Assembly: GCF_003013815.1 (NCBI RefSeq)
Contig: NZ_PRLH01000137.1
Location: 1 to 64,000 of the forward strand
Reading direction: 5' to 3'
Origin: Cyanothece sp. BG0011
Lineage (GTDB): Bacteria > Cyanobacteriota > Cyanobacteriia > Cyanobacteriales > Microcystaceae
Length of the DNA stretch: 64,000 nucleotides
Shown here: piece after piece, positions 8,798-17,107 of the stretch
How the letters are laid out: each line of letters begins with the position of its first letter
Position numbering within the stretch: the first letter of the stretch is position 1
Notes under the pieces: model-generated
Databases searched by the model: none
The model's input: only the letters and a program-made list of their open reading frames with translations
Told to the model about the DNA's origin: nothing
Translations under genes and position numbers: made by a program

Positions 8798-9616
8798 ATG
8801 ACACAAATGACCAGTAGTGTCTCCAATAACGTCATTAATAACTATATTCAACGAGTGACAGAATGGAGTCAGTCCAGTCAGCGAATTCCAACCACTGAAG
8901 AATTAGAAAGTATCGCGGCCGAATTAGGGATAGAACCCGAAGAAATTCAAGCAGCCCAAAAACAATCCCACGATCACTATGTTCGGGCCCAGGGTTATAT
9001 GCGTTTAAAACATTGGGACGATGCGATCGCAGAACTGCAAGAAGCCGTCGCTTTTAATCCTTCTAACTTAGATATGTTAGTCAGTTTAGCCTCGGCACAT
9101 ATGGGTCGATGGGAAGCCTATCACCGACGAGAAGATGAAAACAACATTCGTCTGAGAATTCGGCAATGTCTCGTCATTAAACCCGACTGCGAAGACGCGC
9201 TCAATTTATTGGCTAGGCTGTCCACTAACCTCAAGTGGCGTAATCGGATCATAACCGCCATTGGAGTGGGTTTAGGCGGAATTTGTGTGGGGATAGGAGG
9301 GGTGGCATTATTCGGAGACGGCCTACCCCAATGGTTTCAAGGAGAATCAAAACTCGAACAGTTAGAACAAAGTGTTATCCGTGAATTAGACCTGCTACAA
9401 CGGCAACAAGATTCCTTAGAAGCCCAAATGACAGCAGGACAACGACAAAATGATCAACGGAGTCAAAGAAATCTATCAATTTTACAAAGTCGCATCAATC
9501 AATTAGAAAGAGAAGTTAATCAGTTAGAACAAAAAATTGTAGAACTTGAAAAAGAACAACCTCAAAAAATAATTCCCCGTTCTTCTAACCGATCAATTAT
9601 CAGGGGCATGGAGTAA
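8798..9616 (+). CDS. TPR protein with transmembrane helix and coiled coil
   Basis: 272 residues. An N-terminal helical region ('PTTEELESIAAELGIEPEEI') leads into one clear TPR ('GYMRLKHWDDAIAELQEAVA') and a partial second. A glycine-rich membrane helix follows at about residues 152-172, then a long Gln/Glu/Leu coiled coil (about 180-255). It is probably membrane-anchored with TPR and coil on opposite sides. The type is conserved in cyanobacteria; the precise role is unknown to me. A strong GGAAGGGG Shine-Dalgarno lies upstream of ATG 8798. Confidence 0.7.
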   Translation: MTQMTSSVSNNVINNYIQRVTEWSQSSQRIPTTEELESIAAELGIEPEEIQAAQKQSHDHYVRAQGYMRLKHWDDAIAELQEAVAFNPSNLDMLVSLASAHMGRWEAYHRREDENNIRLRIRQCLVIKPDCEDALNLLARLSTNLKWRNRIITAIGVGLGGICVGIGGVALFGDGLPQWFQGESKLEQLEQSVIRELDLLQRQQDSLEAQMTAGQRQNDQRSQRNLSILQSRINQLEREVNQLEQKIVELEKEQPQKIIPRSSNRSIIRGME

Positions 9617-9630
9617 GGATAAGACCTCAT

Positions 9631-9670
9631 GAATGTAGAATGTAGAATTTAGAATGTAGAATTGAGAATT
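9631..9670. repeat. Short tandem GAATGTAGAAT repeats
   Basis: Imperfect repeats of GAATGTAGAA (three to four units) occupy the gap between the TPR gene and the first histidine phosphatase. Such tracts are frequent in cyanobacterial spacers, and no regulatory role is visible. Confidence 0.6.
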
Positions 9671-9720
9671 AACTTCTTTTTGCATTTTGAATTCTATATT
9701 TTTAACCTAAACTGAACCTC

Positions 9721-10371
9721 ATGAGTCTTAAACTGTATTTTCTGAGACACGGAGAAACCACCTCCTCTCAAACAGGAACCTACTGTGGCAGATTAGATAT
9801 TGAATTGACCCCCTCTGGCCTACAAATGGCAGAAGATTTTGCCCAAACCTATAAGACGGTTCAATGGAAAGCGGTTTATTCGAGTCCGTTAAAACGAGCG
9901 ATCGCCACAGCTAAACCCTTATGCGATCGCCTCAACCTACCCATGGAACTCCGTCACGGCCTCAAAGAAATCTATTATGGAGACTGGGAAGGGAAAACCC
10001 CCGAAGAAGTGAACCGAGAGTTTCATGATGACTATGTGCGCTGGTTAGCCGATCCGGGTTGGAATAGTCCCAACGGCGGAGAAAAAGGGATCGACATCGC
10101 CCGTCGGAGTTCAGAAGTCCTCGAAGAAATTGAACATAAGTATGACACCGGTAATATTTTAGTCGTCTCCCATAAAGCAACGACCCGGATTATGTTATGT
10201 TCTCTGTTGGGAATCGATGTGGGCCGTTATCGCGATCGCATTGGAATGGCAGTGGCCGCCCTCAGTATCGTCGAAATGGCTGACCATGGCCCTTTAGTTC
10301 ATGTCATGGGCGATCGCTCTCATCTGAGAACAGAATTAAGAAAAAGATATGCAATATCGGTCAACTATTAA
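9721..10371 (+). CDS. Histidine phosphatase (phosphoglycerate mutase-like), copy 1
   Basis: 216 residues. The catalytic 'LRHGETT' is at residues 7-13 and the second His in 'VVSHKATTRI' near 150; the conserved Arg/Glu pair is in 'YSSPLKRAIATAKPL' and 'EIYYGDWEGKTPEEV'. This is branch 1 of the histidine phosphatase superfamily (CobC/GpmB-like). The substrate is unknown; cobalamin-pathway, phosphoglycerate or small-metabolite phosphatase are all possible. A paralogue begins 16 bases after its stop, so it arose by tandem duplication and is probably co-transcribed. Confidence 0.85.
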   Translation: MSLKLYFLRHGETTSSQTGTYCGRLDIELTPSGLQMAEDFAQTYKTVQWKAVYSSPLKRAIATAKPLCDRLNLPMELRHGLKEIYYGDWEGKTPEEVNREFHDDYVRWLADPGWNSPNGGEKGIDIARRSSEVLEEIEHKYDTGNILVVSHKATTRIMLCSLLGIDVGRYRDRIGMAVAALSIVEMADHGPLVHVMGDRSHLRTELRKRYAISVNY

Positions 10372-10387
10372 ACTGTATTAATTAAAA

Positions 10388-11032
10388 ATGGCTTTAATGC
10401 TTTACTTCCTGCGCCATGCCCAAACCGCCTACAGCAAAACAGGGGGATATTGCGGTAAATTAGAAAATGATCCGGGATTGACCCCCGAAGGTCATCAAAT
10501 GGCCCAGGCCTTCGCCCAGGCTTATGCCCATTTACCCTGGAAAGCTATTTATGTTAGTCCGTTATATCGCACCAGACAAACCGCAAGACCTCTATGTGAA
10601 AAGGTAGGGCTTTCTATGCAACTACGGGAAGGACTACAAGAGATCGGTTATGGTAAATGGGAAGGAATGCACCCTAAAGACATCGATCGCCACTATCATG
10701 ATCGTTATGTAAAATGGTTGACAGACCCGGCTTGGAATGCACCCCCAGAGGGAGAAAGAGGGATCGATATTGCCCGTCGCAGTTCCCACGTTCTCGAAGA
10801 AATTGAGCAGACTTACGACACGGGTAACATCTTAATTGTCTCTCATAAAGCGACTATCCGTATTATGTTATGTAGTTTACTGGGTATTGATATTAAATAT
10901 TACCGCGATCGCTTTTTAATGCCAGTGGCTGCACTGAGTTTGGTAGAATTAACCCTGACTGGACCGTTGATTCATTTTATTAGCGATCGCTCCTACTTAG
11001 ATGATTATTTACAGTCCTTACCCAGTACCTAA
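10388..11032 (+). CDS. Histidine phosphatase (phosphoglycerate mutase-like), copy 2
   Basis: 214 residues, clearly a tandem duplicate of the preceding gene: both share 'YDTGNIL.VSHKAT.RIMLC' and the same C-terminal layout. The first active-site motif here is 'LRHAQTAYS', so the Gly-Glu after the catalytic His is Ala-Gln. Gly to Ala is tolerated in the family, but it may tune specificity relative to copy 1. The other catalytic residues (Arg in 'SPLYRTRQTA', Glu in 'GYGKWEGM', His in 'VSHKA') are present. The duplication is followed by a second tandem duplication of CNB genes. Confidence 0.83.
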   Translation: MALMLYFLRHAQTAYSKTGGYCGKLENDPGLTPEGHQMAQAFAQAYAHLPWKAIYVSPLYRTRQTARPLCEKVGLSMQLREGLQEIGYGKWEGMHPKDIDRHYHDRYVKWLTDPAWNAPPEGERGIDIARRSSHVLEEIEQTYDTGNILIVSHKATIRIMLCSLLGIDIKYYRDRFLMPVAALSLVELTLTGPLIHFISDRSYLDDYLQSLPST

Positions 11033-11123
11033 ATCTGTTTAAAATAATAATTAATCTTTTCTATAACATTTCTCACTCTGATGAGGTACATTTTTAACTC
11101 CTGACTATTGCCACCCCCTCTAA

Positions 11124-11145
11124 CTCCCCCTTTTGTGAGGGGGAG
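11124..11145. repeat. CTCCCCC/GGGGGAG hairpin
   Basis: CTCCCCC (11124-11130) pairs with GGGGGAG (11139-11145) around an eight-base loop in the 210-base gap before the first CNB gene. It resembles the C/G-rich spacer at 51500-51590. It could act as a weak terminator for the phosphatase pair, though no T-run follows. Confidence 0.5.
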
Positions 11146-11242
11146 AACCCTTGCCTATTGCCTTAAAGCGATCCCCTGTGTACCTCATGAGTATGAGAAC
11201 TGCTATATTGTTTCAATTGTTATTTTTCTAGAAATTAAATCA

Positions 11243-11629
11243 ATGTTAAAACCGATAGAAACCGTTAAATTATTTGAATCTCAACCCGAACAAACTTTTG
11301 CCCCCGGAGAGGTTATTTTCAGAAATGGAGAACAAGGAACTGTGATGTATGGCATCATTGAAGGGGAAGTAGAAATGTATATTAATGATAAAGTTATTGA
11401 AGTGATTAAAAAAGGTGATGTTTTTGGACAAGGGGCCTTAGTTCATGAGGATTATTTAAGGGCTTCTACTGCTATTGCTAAAACTGAATGTAAACTAGCT
11501 ATTTTAGACAAAGAACATTTCTTATTTGCGGTACAACAAACGCCCATGTTTGCCCTAGAAGTTCTCAGAAGTTACTCTGATCGTCATCGTCGTTTAAAAA
11601 AAGTAATGGACGCTTTAGGGAATATTTAG
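11243..11629 (+). CDS. Stand-alone cyclic-nucleotide-binding-domain protein, copy 1
   Basis: 128 residues, entirely one CNB domain (CAP effector fold) with no HTH or catalytic domain. I start at ATG 11243 ('MLKPIETVKLF') because the upstream extension is low-complexity spacer and the paralogue starts at the same point. The phosphate-binding cassette reads 'FGQGALVHEDYLRAST': the Arg is kept, but the Glu that normally contacts the ribose is Gln. Binding of cAMP or cGMP is therefore doubtful. It probably acts by protein interaction. The next gene is its duplicate. Confidence 0.8.
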   Translation: MLKPIETVKLFESQPEQTFAPGEVIFRNGEQGTVMYGIIEGEVEMYINDKVIEVIKKGDVFGQGALVHEDYLRASTAIAKTECKLAILDKEHFLFAVQQTPMFALEVLRSYSDRHRRLKKVMDALGNI

Positions 11630-11668
11630 AAAATCACCCATCCTACTATAATTATAGGCATTAAACCC

Positions 11669-12055
11669 ATGATACAACCCATTGAAACGATCAAAATTTT
11701 CAAAAGTCAACCGGAAATCACGGTTTCCAAAGGAGAGATTATTTTTAGGGATAAAGAAAAAGGAACGGTGATGTATGGCATCATTAAAGGGGAAGTGGAA
11801 ATGTATGTTGATGATCAACTGGTAGAAATAATCGAAGAAGGGGATATTTTTGGACAAGGAGCGTTAGTTCATGAAGACTATTCAAGAGCGTCTACTGCTA
11901 TTGCTAAAACTGACTGTAAACTGGCGGTTTTAGATCGCGATCGTTTTTTATTTGTTGTACAACAAACCCCCATGTTTGCTTTAGGGGTAATGAGAAGCTA
12001 TTCTGATCGTCATCGTCGCTTAAAATCAGTGATGAATGGCCTGATCGATATCTAA
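11669..12055 (+). CDS. Stand-alone cyclic-nucleotide-binding-domain protein, copy 2
   Basis: 128 residues, identical in length to copy 1 and colinear throughout, differing mainly in charged surface residues. The cassette 'FGQGALVHEDYSRAST' carries the same Glu to Gln change, so the change predates the duplication. It lies 39 bases after copy 1 and 3 bases before the acylphosphatase gene, suggesting one transcript. No output domain is present. Confidence 0.8.
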   Translation: MIQPIETIKIFKSQPEITVSKGEIIFRDKEKGTVMYGIIKGEVEMYVDDQLVEIIEEGDIFGQGALVHEDYSRASTAIAKTDCKLAVLDRDRFLFVVQQTPMFALGVMRSYSDRHRRLKSVMNGLIDI

Positions 12056-12058
12056 ACA

Positions 12059-12349
12059 ATGACTGATTCTAATCTTATTTGCGTTCATGTTTTTATTAGT
12101 GGCACAGTTCAAGGGGTAGGATACCGCTATTCTACGGTACAGGAGGCTCAAAAACTAGGCATTAAGGGATGGGTCAGAAACCGCCGTGATGGGCGTGTAG
12201 AAGCGATTTTTGAAGGGACAGAACCCTTAATTGAACAAATGGTGCAATGGTGTCACCAGGGGCCGAGGAGTGCTAAAGTGACTGATGTCACCCTAGAAAC
12301 CGTAGAACTTCAGTTATATAAAGGGTTTGAAGTCAAAGAAACTTGTTGA
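12059..12349 (+). CDS. acyP: Acylphosphatase
   Basis: 96 residues, the normal size. 'VHVFISGTVQGVGYRYS' contains the phosphate-binding loop with the catalytic Arg, and 'LGIKGWVRNRRDGRVEAIFEG' contains the catalytic Asn. It hydrolyses acyl phosphates such as 1,3-bisphosphoglycerate or carbamoyl phosphate in the cytosol. It follows the CNB pair by 3 bases and ends 4 bases before the convergent nuclease gene. Confidence 0.93.
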   Translation: MTDSNLICVHVFISGTVQGVGYRYSTVQEAQKLGIKGWVRNRRDGRVEAIFEGTEPLIEQMVQWCHQGPRSAKVTDVTLETVELQLYKGFEVKETC

Positions 12350-12353
12350 AGCT

Positions 12354-13195
12354 TTAGTTTTGATTTTTATTAACTTCTGCTTGCACTGTTTCTAAAGGTA
12401 AATCTAAAGAAGCTGCTATAATTTCTACACTCAGACCTAATTTTATCATTCTGGGGATAGACTCTAATTTACTCGATAGTTGTCCTTCTTGTCTGCCTTC
12501 TTGTCTGCCTTCTTGTCTGCCTTCTTGTCTCCCTTTTTGTCTCCCTTCTTCTAACGCTTCTTGATAGACTTTGGTTTGTTTTAAATCACTTAAACTAAAC
12601 ATAGCTTCTAGTTCCTGACGATTAATTTTGGGTAATTTATAAATTAGAATAGTTTCTAATAGTTCCAAAAGCTCTTTTTGTTGCTGTTTATCATTAATGT
12701 CTTGGCGAACTTTTTGGATGATTGGTTGAGCAACTGCAACGGCTTCGGTTTCTTTGGATACTATTAATTCAATTATAGCAATGCCTAGGGAGTTTGTGTC
12801 AGACGCTGCTAATTCATTAATATAAATACGTTGTATTCGTTGAGAAGTGAGTAATTCTTGATAACGTTGAATATTAGATGATTCCACTTGACGATTGGGA
12901 TAAATAATAACTCCCTTCCAATCAGATTGCAAAGGAGTTTTACTTAAATACAAAAATATTTCACTAAAAAAACGAGCATAAAAGTTACTATCTTTTTGAA
13001 ATTGAACTTCTAAAAAATAGATGGGATCACTTTTTTTTTGGGTAAAAAAACTCCATCAATACGAAAAGCTAACTGTTTCACTTCTACCGATGAAAAGTCA
13101 TAGTTACTAGCGTCTTCTGGGTTATGATTAATAAGTTCAAAGAAGAAACTAGGAAATGATTGAAACAGCCGATAAAAAATAGTGTCTGTTTTCAT
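12354..13195 (-). pseudogene. Rpn/PD-(D/E)XK nuclease-like protein, frameshifted at a homopolymer
   Basis: The N-terminal part (13195-13010) reads 'MKTDTIFYRLFQSFPSFFFE' and continues to 'VKQLAFRIDGVFLPKKK', then stops early. Shifting frame at a run of nine T on the plus strand (13031-13039) continues 'SDPIYFLEVQFQKDSNFYAR' into the second part (to 12354), the expected order for the cyanobacterial Rpn-type 'putative transposase' nuclease family. The D...ExQ catalytic motif spans the break. The C-terminus carries four to five 'GRQE' repeats encoded by 12-base tandem repeats. It may be a true pseudogene, a slippage-controlled gene or an assembly error. Confidence 0.8.
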
Positions 13196-13239
13196 TATCT
13201 ATTTGATTAACAATCAAGACAAATAGTCTTCAGTTATCT

Positions 13240-13401
13240 CTAAAACAAAGTATAAATAAAAGGAGCGATCGCAGATCCTTGAGTAAAAATAATTAAGGCA
13301 CCTAATAACACTAAAGTAATAATTAATGGGGCTAACCAATACTTTTTACGTTCGTTTAAAAAGCCCCATAAATCTTTTATAAGTTCAATAAATCCTTCCA
13401 T
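13240..13401 (-). CDS. Small membrane protein, DUF5989-like, of carbamoyltransferase operon
   Basis: 53 residues. The text is 'MEGFIELIKDLWGFLNERKK', then one hydrophobic helix and a 'TQGSAIAPFIYTLF' ending. This matches my memory of the DUF5989 family found next to carbamoyltransferase and SxtJ-like genes. Its ATG overlaps the stop of the upstream gene (TAATG), so translation is coupled. The function is unknown; it probably associates with the 135-residue membrane protein encoded before it. Confidence 0.75.
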   Translation of the reverse strand: MEGFIELIKDLWGFLNERKKYWLAPLIITLVLLGALIIFTQGSAIAPFIYTLF

Positions 13402-13808
13402 TAATAAGGTTTCTCCATACTAAGTTTATTTTTAATTTGACTAGATACTCGATAGGTTTCTGATCTAAATTCAAATTTTCTTGTCAATGGATCTCGCTTA
13501 ATTAGCTTCATAAATAAGCCCATTGGTGTCACAATAATAAAGAAAATAAGCCCTAAAATAACACGACTATTGACCCATGCAAGCACCTGGGCAACTCTCA
13601 TCCATCCTTGATAAATAGGAGCAAGAGATTGGGGAATTAATAGCCCTAAACTGCCTAAAACAGCAGCAATAATCCAAGGAATTAAAGGTAAAGAATGACC
13701 CCATAATAATGGTAATAGTAAGCCAAATAATAAGGCAATCATTCCCCCTGTTATTAAGCCAAATTCCCTTAATCCTTTTTTATCTAATTTCGGTATTTCA
13801 TGAAACAT
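13401..13808 (-). CDS. SxtJ-like membrane protein
   Basis: 135 residues with about three hydrophobic segments (roughly residues 17-60 as a closely spaced pair, and 80-103). The C-terminus is basic with 'RKFEFRSETYRVSSQI'. By family knowledge, carbamoyltransferases of the SxtI type are often followed by such a protein (SxtJ) and a very small one (SxtK/DUF5989), exactly the order here. It starts 19 bases after the carbamoyltransferase stop. No enzymatic motif is visible; a role in membrane localisation or export of the carbamoylated product is inference. Confidence 0.72.
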   Translation of the reverse strand: MFHEIPKLDKKGLREFGLITGGMIALLFGLLLPLLWGHSLPLIPWIIAAVLGSLGLLIPQSLAPIYQGWMRVAQVLAWVNSRVILGLIFFIIVTPMGLFMKLIKRDPLTRKFEFRSETYRVSSQIKNKLSMEKPY

Positions 13809-13827
13809 CTTTTTCCTCTCTAGTTTA

Positions 13828-15666
13828 TTAATCTAGTTCAAATTCATCTTTCCAAGCCTCATCTTTTTGCCATTGAGGTTGTTTAGACTTAGCCAATAAA
13901 TAATTATTAATCACTAAATAATCCATCTCAGTCCGCATAAAACAACGATAGGCATCTTCTGGGGTACAAACAATCGGTTCTCCTCTAACATTAAAGGAAG
14001 TATTGACTAAAACCCCACACCCTGTCAAGGCTTCAAATTGTTTAATTAATTGATAGTAACGGGGGTTCGTTTCGGGGTGAACAGTTTGTACTCTTGCTGA
14101 ATAGTCAACATGGGTAATAGCAGGAATTTTTGAGCGAGGAATCTTCAATTTTTCGATACCAAATAATTGTTTTTGTTCTGCTGTCATGGGGATATGTAAG
14201 TCTTTTTTGACTTCAGCCACTATTAACATATAGGGACTGGGTTTATCTAACTCGAAATATTGGTTAACTTTTTCGCCTAAAACAGAGGGTGCAAAGGGAC
14301 GAAATGACTCTCGATATTTAATTTTTAAGTTCATCACTGACTGCATTTTCTCATTCCGAGGGTCTCCAATAATTGAGCGATTTCCTAACGCCCTCGGTCC
14401 AAATTCCATCCTTCCTTGAAACCAACCGACAACATTACCTTTAGCCAATATTTCTGCTACTTTGCTAAACAGTTCACTGTCTTCTAAATAAACATAATTA
14501 GCCCTCACATCCTCAAGATATTGTTGGGCTTCTTCATTACTAAATTCAGGCCCTAAATAAGCCCCTTGCATTGCATCAGAATCATTGGTATAACGAGGCT
14601 TTTCTAAATATTGATACCAAATGGCTAACGCTGCCCCTATCGCCCCTCCAGCGTCTCCTGCTGCTGGTTGAATCCAAATATCTTTAAATTTTCCTTCTCT
14701 TAAAAGTCGCCCGTTAGAAACACAATTTAAAGCCACACCTCCGGCTAAACATAAGTTATCGGTTCCTAATTCTTGGTAAGCAGTATTAGCTAATTTTAAG
14801 ACGATTTCTTCGGTTACTTTTTGAATAGAAGCAGCAATATTCATCTCCCGTTGGGTAATTTCGCTTTCGGGTTGACGAGGAGGTTGACCAAATAGTTTTG
14901 CAAACTTACTATTCGTCATAGTTAAACCGGTCGCATAATTAAAATAATCCATATTGAGGCGAAAGGTCCCATCCTCTTTAATATCAATTAAATTCTCTAA
15001 TATTAAGTTAGTATATTTCGGTTCACCATAAGGGGCTAACCCCATTAATTTATATTCCCCAGAATTGACCTTAAATCCTGTATAATAAGTAAAGGCAGAG
15101 TATAATAAACCCAAGGAGTGAGGAAAGTTAATTTCCCACTGGGGAATCATACTATTACCTTCCCCTAACCATAAGGAAGTTGTAGCCCATTCTCCGACAG
15201 CATCTAAACATAAGATAGCTGCGGTTTCAAAGGGACTAGGAAAGAAGGCAGAAGCAGCATGAGATTGATGATGTTCTGTAAATAATAACGGGGGAAGTTG
15301 GGCGGTTTTACAGTTAGCTAATTTCGCTAATTCTTTCTTTAAAACTGTCTTTAAATATAACTTTTCTTGTAGCCATGCTGTCATGGCTGTGACGAAAGAA
15401 CGAAACCCTTTTGGTGCATAGGTAATATAGGTTTCTAGAAGTCTTTCAAAGGTAATTAAAGGCTTTTCATAAAAAACAATATAATCTAACTTTTGTAGAG
15501 AAAGATTAGCTTCGGTTAAGGCATAACTAATGGCATTTTTCGGAAACCTAGCATCATGTTTCTTGCGCGTAAATCTTTCTTCTTGTGCGGCCGCTATAAT
15601 GTTTCCTGATTGAACGACAGCAGCCGCACTGTCATGGTAATAGGCAGAAATGCCCAAAATATTCAT
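13828..15666 (-). CDS. Carbamoyltransferase (NodU/TobZ/SxtI type)
   Basis: 612 residues from ATG 15666 ('MNILGISAYYHDSAAAVVQ'), preceded by GGAGG; the longer frame upstream has no family match. The N-terminal kinase-like (Kae1-like) domain includes 'HHQSHAASAFFPSPF', which supplies the metal-binding His residues, and 'LCLAGGVALNCVSNGRLL'. The C-terminal YrdC-like part has 'GWFQGRMEFGPRALGNRSI' and 'LVNTSFNVRGEPIVCTPEDA'. It transfers carbamoyl from carbamoyl phosphate through a carbamoyl-AMP intermediate to a hydroxyl of a sugar or natural product. No biosynthetic genes flank it, so the acceptor is unknown. Confidence 0.92.
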   Translation of the reverse strand: MNILGISAYYHDSAAAVVQSGNIIAAAQEERFTRKKHDARFPKNAISYALTEANLSLQKLDYIVFYEKPLITFERLLETYITYAPKGFRSFVTAMTAWLQEKLYLKTVLKKELAKLANCKTAQLPPLLFTEHHQSHAASAFFPSPFETAAILCLDAVGEWATTSLWLGEGNSMIPQWEINFPHSLGLLYSAFTYYTGFKVNSGEYKLMGLAPYGEPKYTNLILENLIDIKEDGTFRLNMDYFNYATGLTMTNSKFAKLFGQPPRQPESEITQREMNIAASIQKVTEEIVLKLANTAYQELGTDNLCLAGGVALNCVSNGRLLREGKFKDIWIQPAAGDAGGAIGAALAIWYQYLEKPRYTNDSDAMQGAYLGPEFSNEEAQQYLEDVRANYVYLEDSELFSKVAEILAKGNVVGWFQGRMEFGPRALGNRSIIGDPRNEKMQSVMNLKIKYRESFRPFAPSVLGEKVNQYFELDKPSPYMLIVAEVKKDLHIPMTAEQKQLFGIEKLKIPRSKIPAITHVDYSARVQTVHPETNPRYYQLIKQFEALTGCGVLVNTSFNVRGEPIVCTPEDAYRCFMRTEMDYLVINNYLLAKSKQPQWQKDEAWKDEFELD

Positions 15667-15802
15667 CTTTAATTTGATCCTCCACCACGTTATACTGCTT
15701 GTGCTGCGATGGCCAAAGACCCCTGATCGCAAGAAATAACCTACAGGATAACACAATAGACGGAAAAAACTAAAATAAGATTCTACTACAGTGTCTTACA
15801 AA

Positions 15803-15904
15803 ATGGCCACGATGGCTAAAGTAACACCAGTCCAAAATAGGGTTTTACTGCGGGCAGAACATAAACCGGGCAACATCATAACTGTTTATCTCCATGATAA
15901 ATAG
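15803..15904 (+). CDS. Possible 33-residue ORF
   Basis: A short frame 'MATMAKVTPVQNRVLLRAEH' continuing to 'ITVYLHDK' starts in the spacer upstream of the divergent carbamoyltransferase gene. The composition looks protein-like, but no family is recognised and there is no strong ribosome-binding site. It may be a small protein or a remnant. Confidence 0.25.
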   Translation: MATMAKVTPVQNRVLLRAEHKPGNIITVYLHDK

Positions 15905-15949
15905 AGAAGTTGGCTCTATCTATCTTTACTATACTATTTCTCTTCTGAA

Positions 15950-16132
15950 ATGAACTCAGTATATTCTAGGTTGAGGGAAACTCTTTGGTTAACCTCTCAG
16001 CAATTGCCACCAGTCCCCAGAGAAAGATTAGGATGGTTGCTAGACTCATCATGGGTATTTCCTCTTATATTAACTTTTGTAAATTTACTTAACTTCATTT
16101 TAACTTTATGCCATGAGAGTCAGCAGGGATGA
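15950..16132 (+). CDS. Possible small single-pass membrane protein
   Basis: 60 residues with an N-terminal soluble part and a hydrophobic helix near residues 34-53 ('WVFPLILTFVNLLNFILTL'). No family is recognised. It sits alone between divergent genes and could be a real small membrane protein or a chance frame; evidence is limited to hydrophobic pattern and length. Confidence 0.35.
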   Translation: MNSVYSRLRETLWLTSQQLPPVPRERLGWLLDSSWVFPLILTFVNLLNFILTLCHESQQG

Positions 16133-16209
16133 TAACCGTATCAGTATAAATACTGAGCAAGAGACAAAGTAGATAGCTTTCCAAAAAGAGTAATGATGAG
16201 TAAATAGAC

Positions 16210-16524
16210 TTAAATATGCCCTTTTCTTTCTTTTTGAACAGCGAAAGCTAGTTTCTCAGGAATTTTGTCTAGATTCGCTGCTATTTCAGCTTCAGAGAAA
16301 GGAGACACAAAGGTATAACAGGGGTCACATTCTCCGTCATCGTAAACTTGCATTACCCATTTATCAGGTAAATTATTAACTGAAACTTCGACAATATACC
16401 ACCATCTATCATCGACTCTGTGAGAATTTTCTACCGTAAATAACTCTTTTTCTTGGTCAGATAATTCCCATTCTTCTACAATAAATTCAATGGCTTTTTG
16501 TTCTGCTTCAACTAAAGAAATCAT
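16210..16524 (-). CDS. Small acidic protein of unknown function, second of a coupled pair
   Basis: 104 residues, acidic, rich in Trp and Tyr ('RVDDRWWYIVEVSVNNLPDK'), with 'YDDGECDPCYTF' near the end. The layout recalls small immunity or YrhB-like proteins, but I do not recognise a family with certainty. Its ATG lies two bases after the stop of 16527-16703, so the two are probably translationally coupled. Nothing else is on this strand nearby, so they form a two-gene unit. Confidence 0.6.
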   Translation of the reverse strand: MISLVEAEQKAIEFIVEEWELSDQEKELFTVENSHRVDDRWWYIVEVSVNNLPDKWVMQVYDDGECDPCYTFVSPFSEAEIAANLDKIPEKLAFAVQKERKGHI

Positions 16525-16526
16525 GA

Positions 16527-16703
16527 CTAATGTTCTACCTCATTAACTTTTTCAATTTCCCAGTGATCTGCGTCTATTTCTCCTAATAAGGCTTCAAGTT
16601 TTTGTTGGGCTTCTCTTGCTGATTTTGCTTTGATGGAAAAACAGGCACTCACCACAATTTCATAGAGTTTATCGGGATTGAACTGTTGAATACTATGTTT
16701 CAT
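16527..16703 (-). CDS. 58-residue protein, first of a coupled pair
   Basis: Reads 'MKHSIQQFNPDKLYEIVVSA' and then 'FSIKAKSAREAQQKLEALLG', ending 'EKVNEVEH'. It is a short beta-alpha-type protein with no recognised family. It precedes the 104-residue gene by two bases. The regular codon use and tight coupling support expression. A role as partner of the next protein is inference. Confidence 0.5.
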   Translation of the reverse strand: MKHSIQQFNPDKLYEIVVSACFSIKAKSAREAQQKLEALLGEIDADHWEIEKVNEVEH

Positions 16704-17107
16704 TATATCCCAGAGGAATGTATAAAATCTAAAGTTAATATATTGATTCTAGGGCAATGATTAAGGGAAAATCTGTAAAAAAAATATTAAATAGTATCTT
16801 TAGTTGAGATAGGCTTCTTCTTTTTTTAAAAAAATTTATAGCATCTTTCCAGGGATTTAGGGAAAATATAAACTTAATCTTAAAAAAAACATACCGTTAA
16901 ACATAACACCGTTCAAAAGTACAACAATAAGAGATAATGGTGGGTAGGTCTCAATTTTGTGTACCTTAAAAGACGGATAATCGATGAGAGATAAAAAAGC
17001 TGACTATGAAGCTATTTTAAAGAAAATTAACTATCACTTGTCAATTATCCAGAGGTAACGAGCTATAATGCACGATCCAGTACAATAACAACTTAGATAA
17101 ATTTCAG
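16704..17107. other. Intergenic region before aspS
   Basis: About 400 AT-rich bases between the divergent small pair and aspS, so it should hold two outward promoters. I see no hairpin or conserved box that I can name. A 24-codon frame starting at 16984 is too short to support. Confidence 0.4.

Noticed and set aside
12484-12552. Regular short repeats resembling a CRISPR array
   Set aside because: The 12-base units are in frame, contiguous and without spacers; they encode GRQE repeats in a protein.
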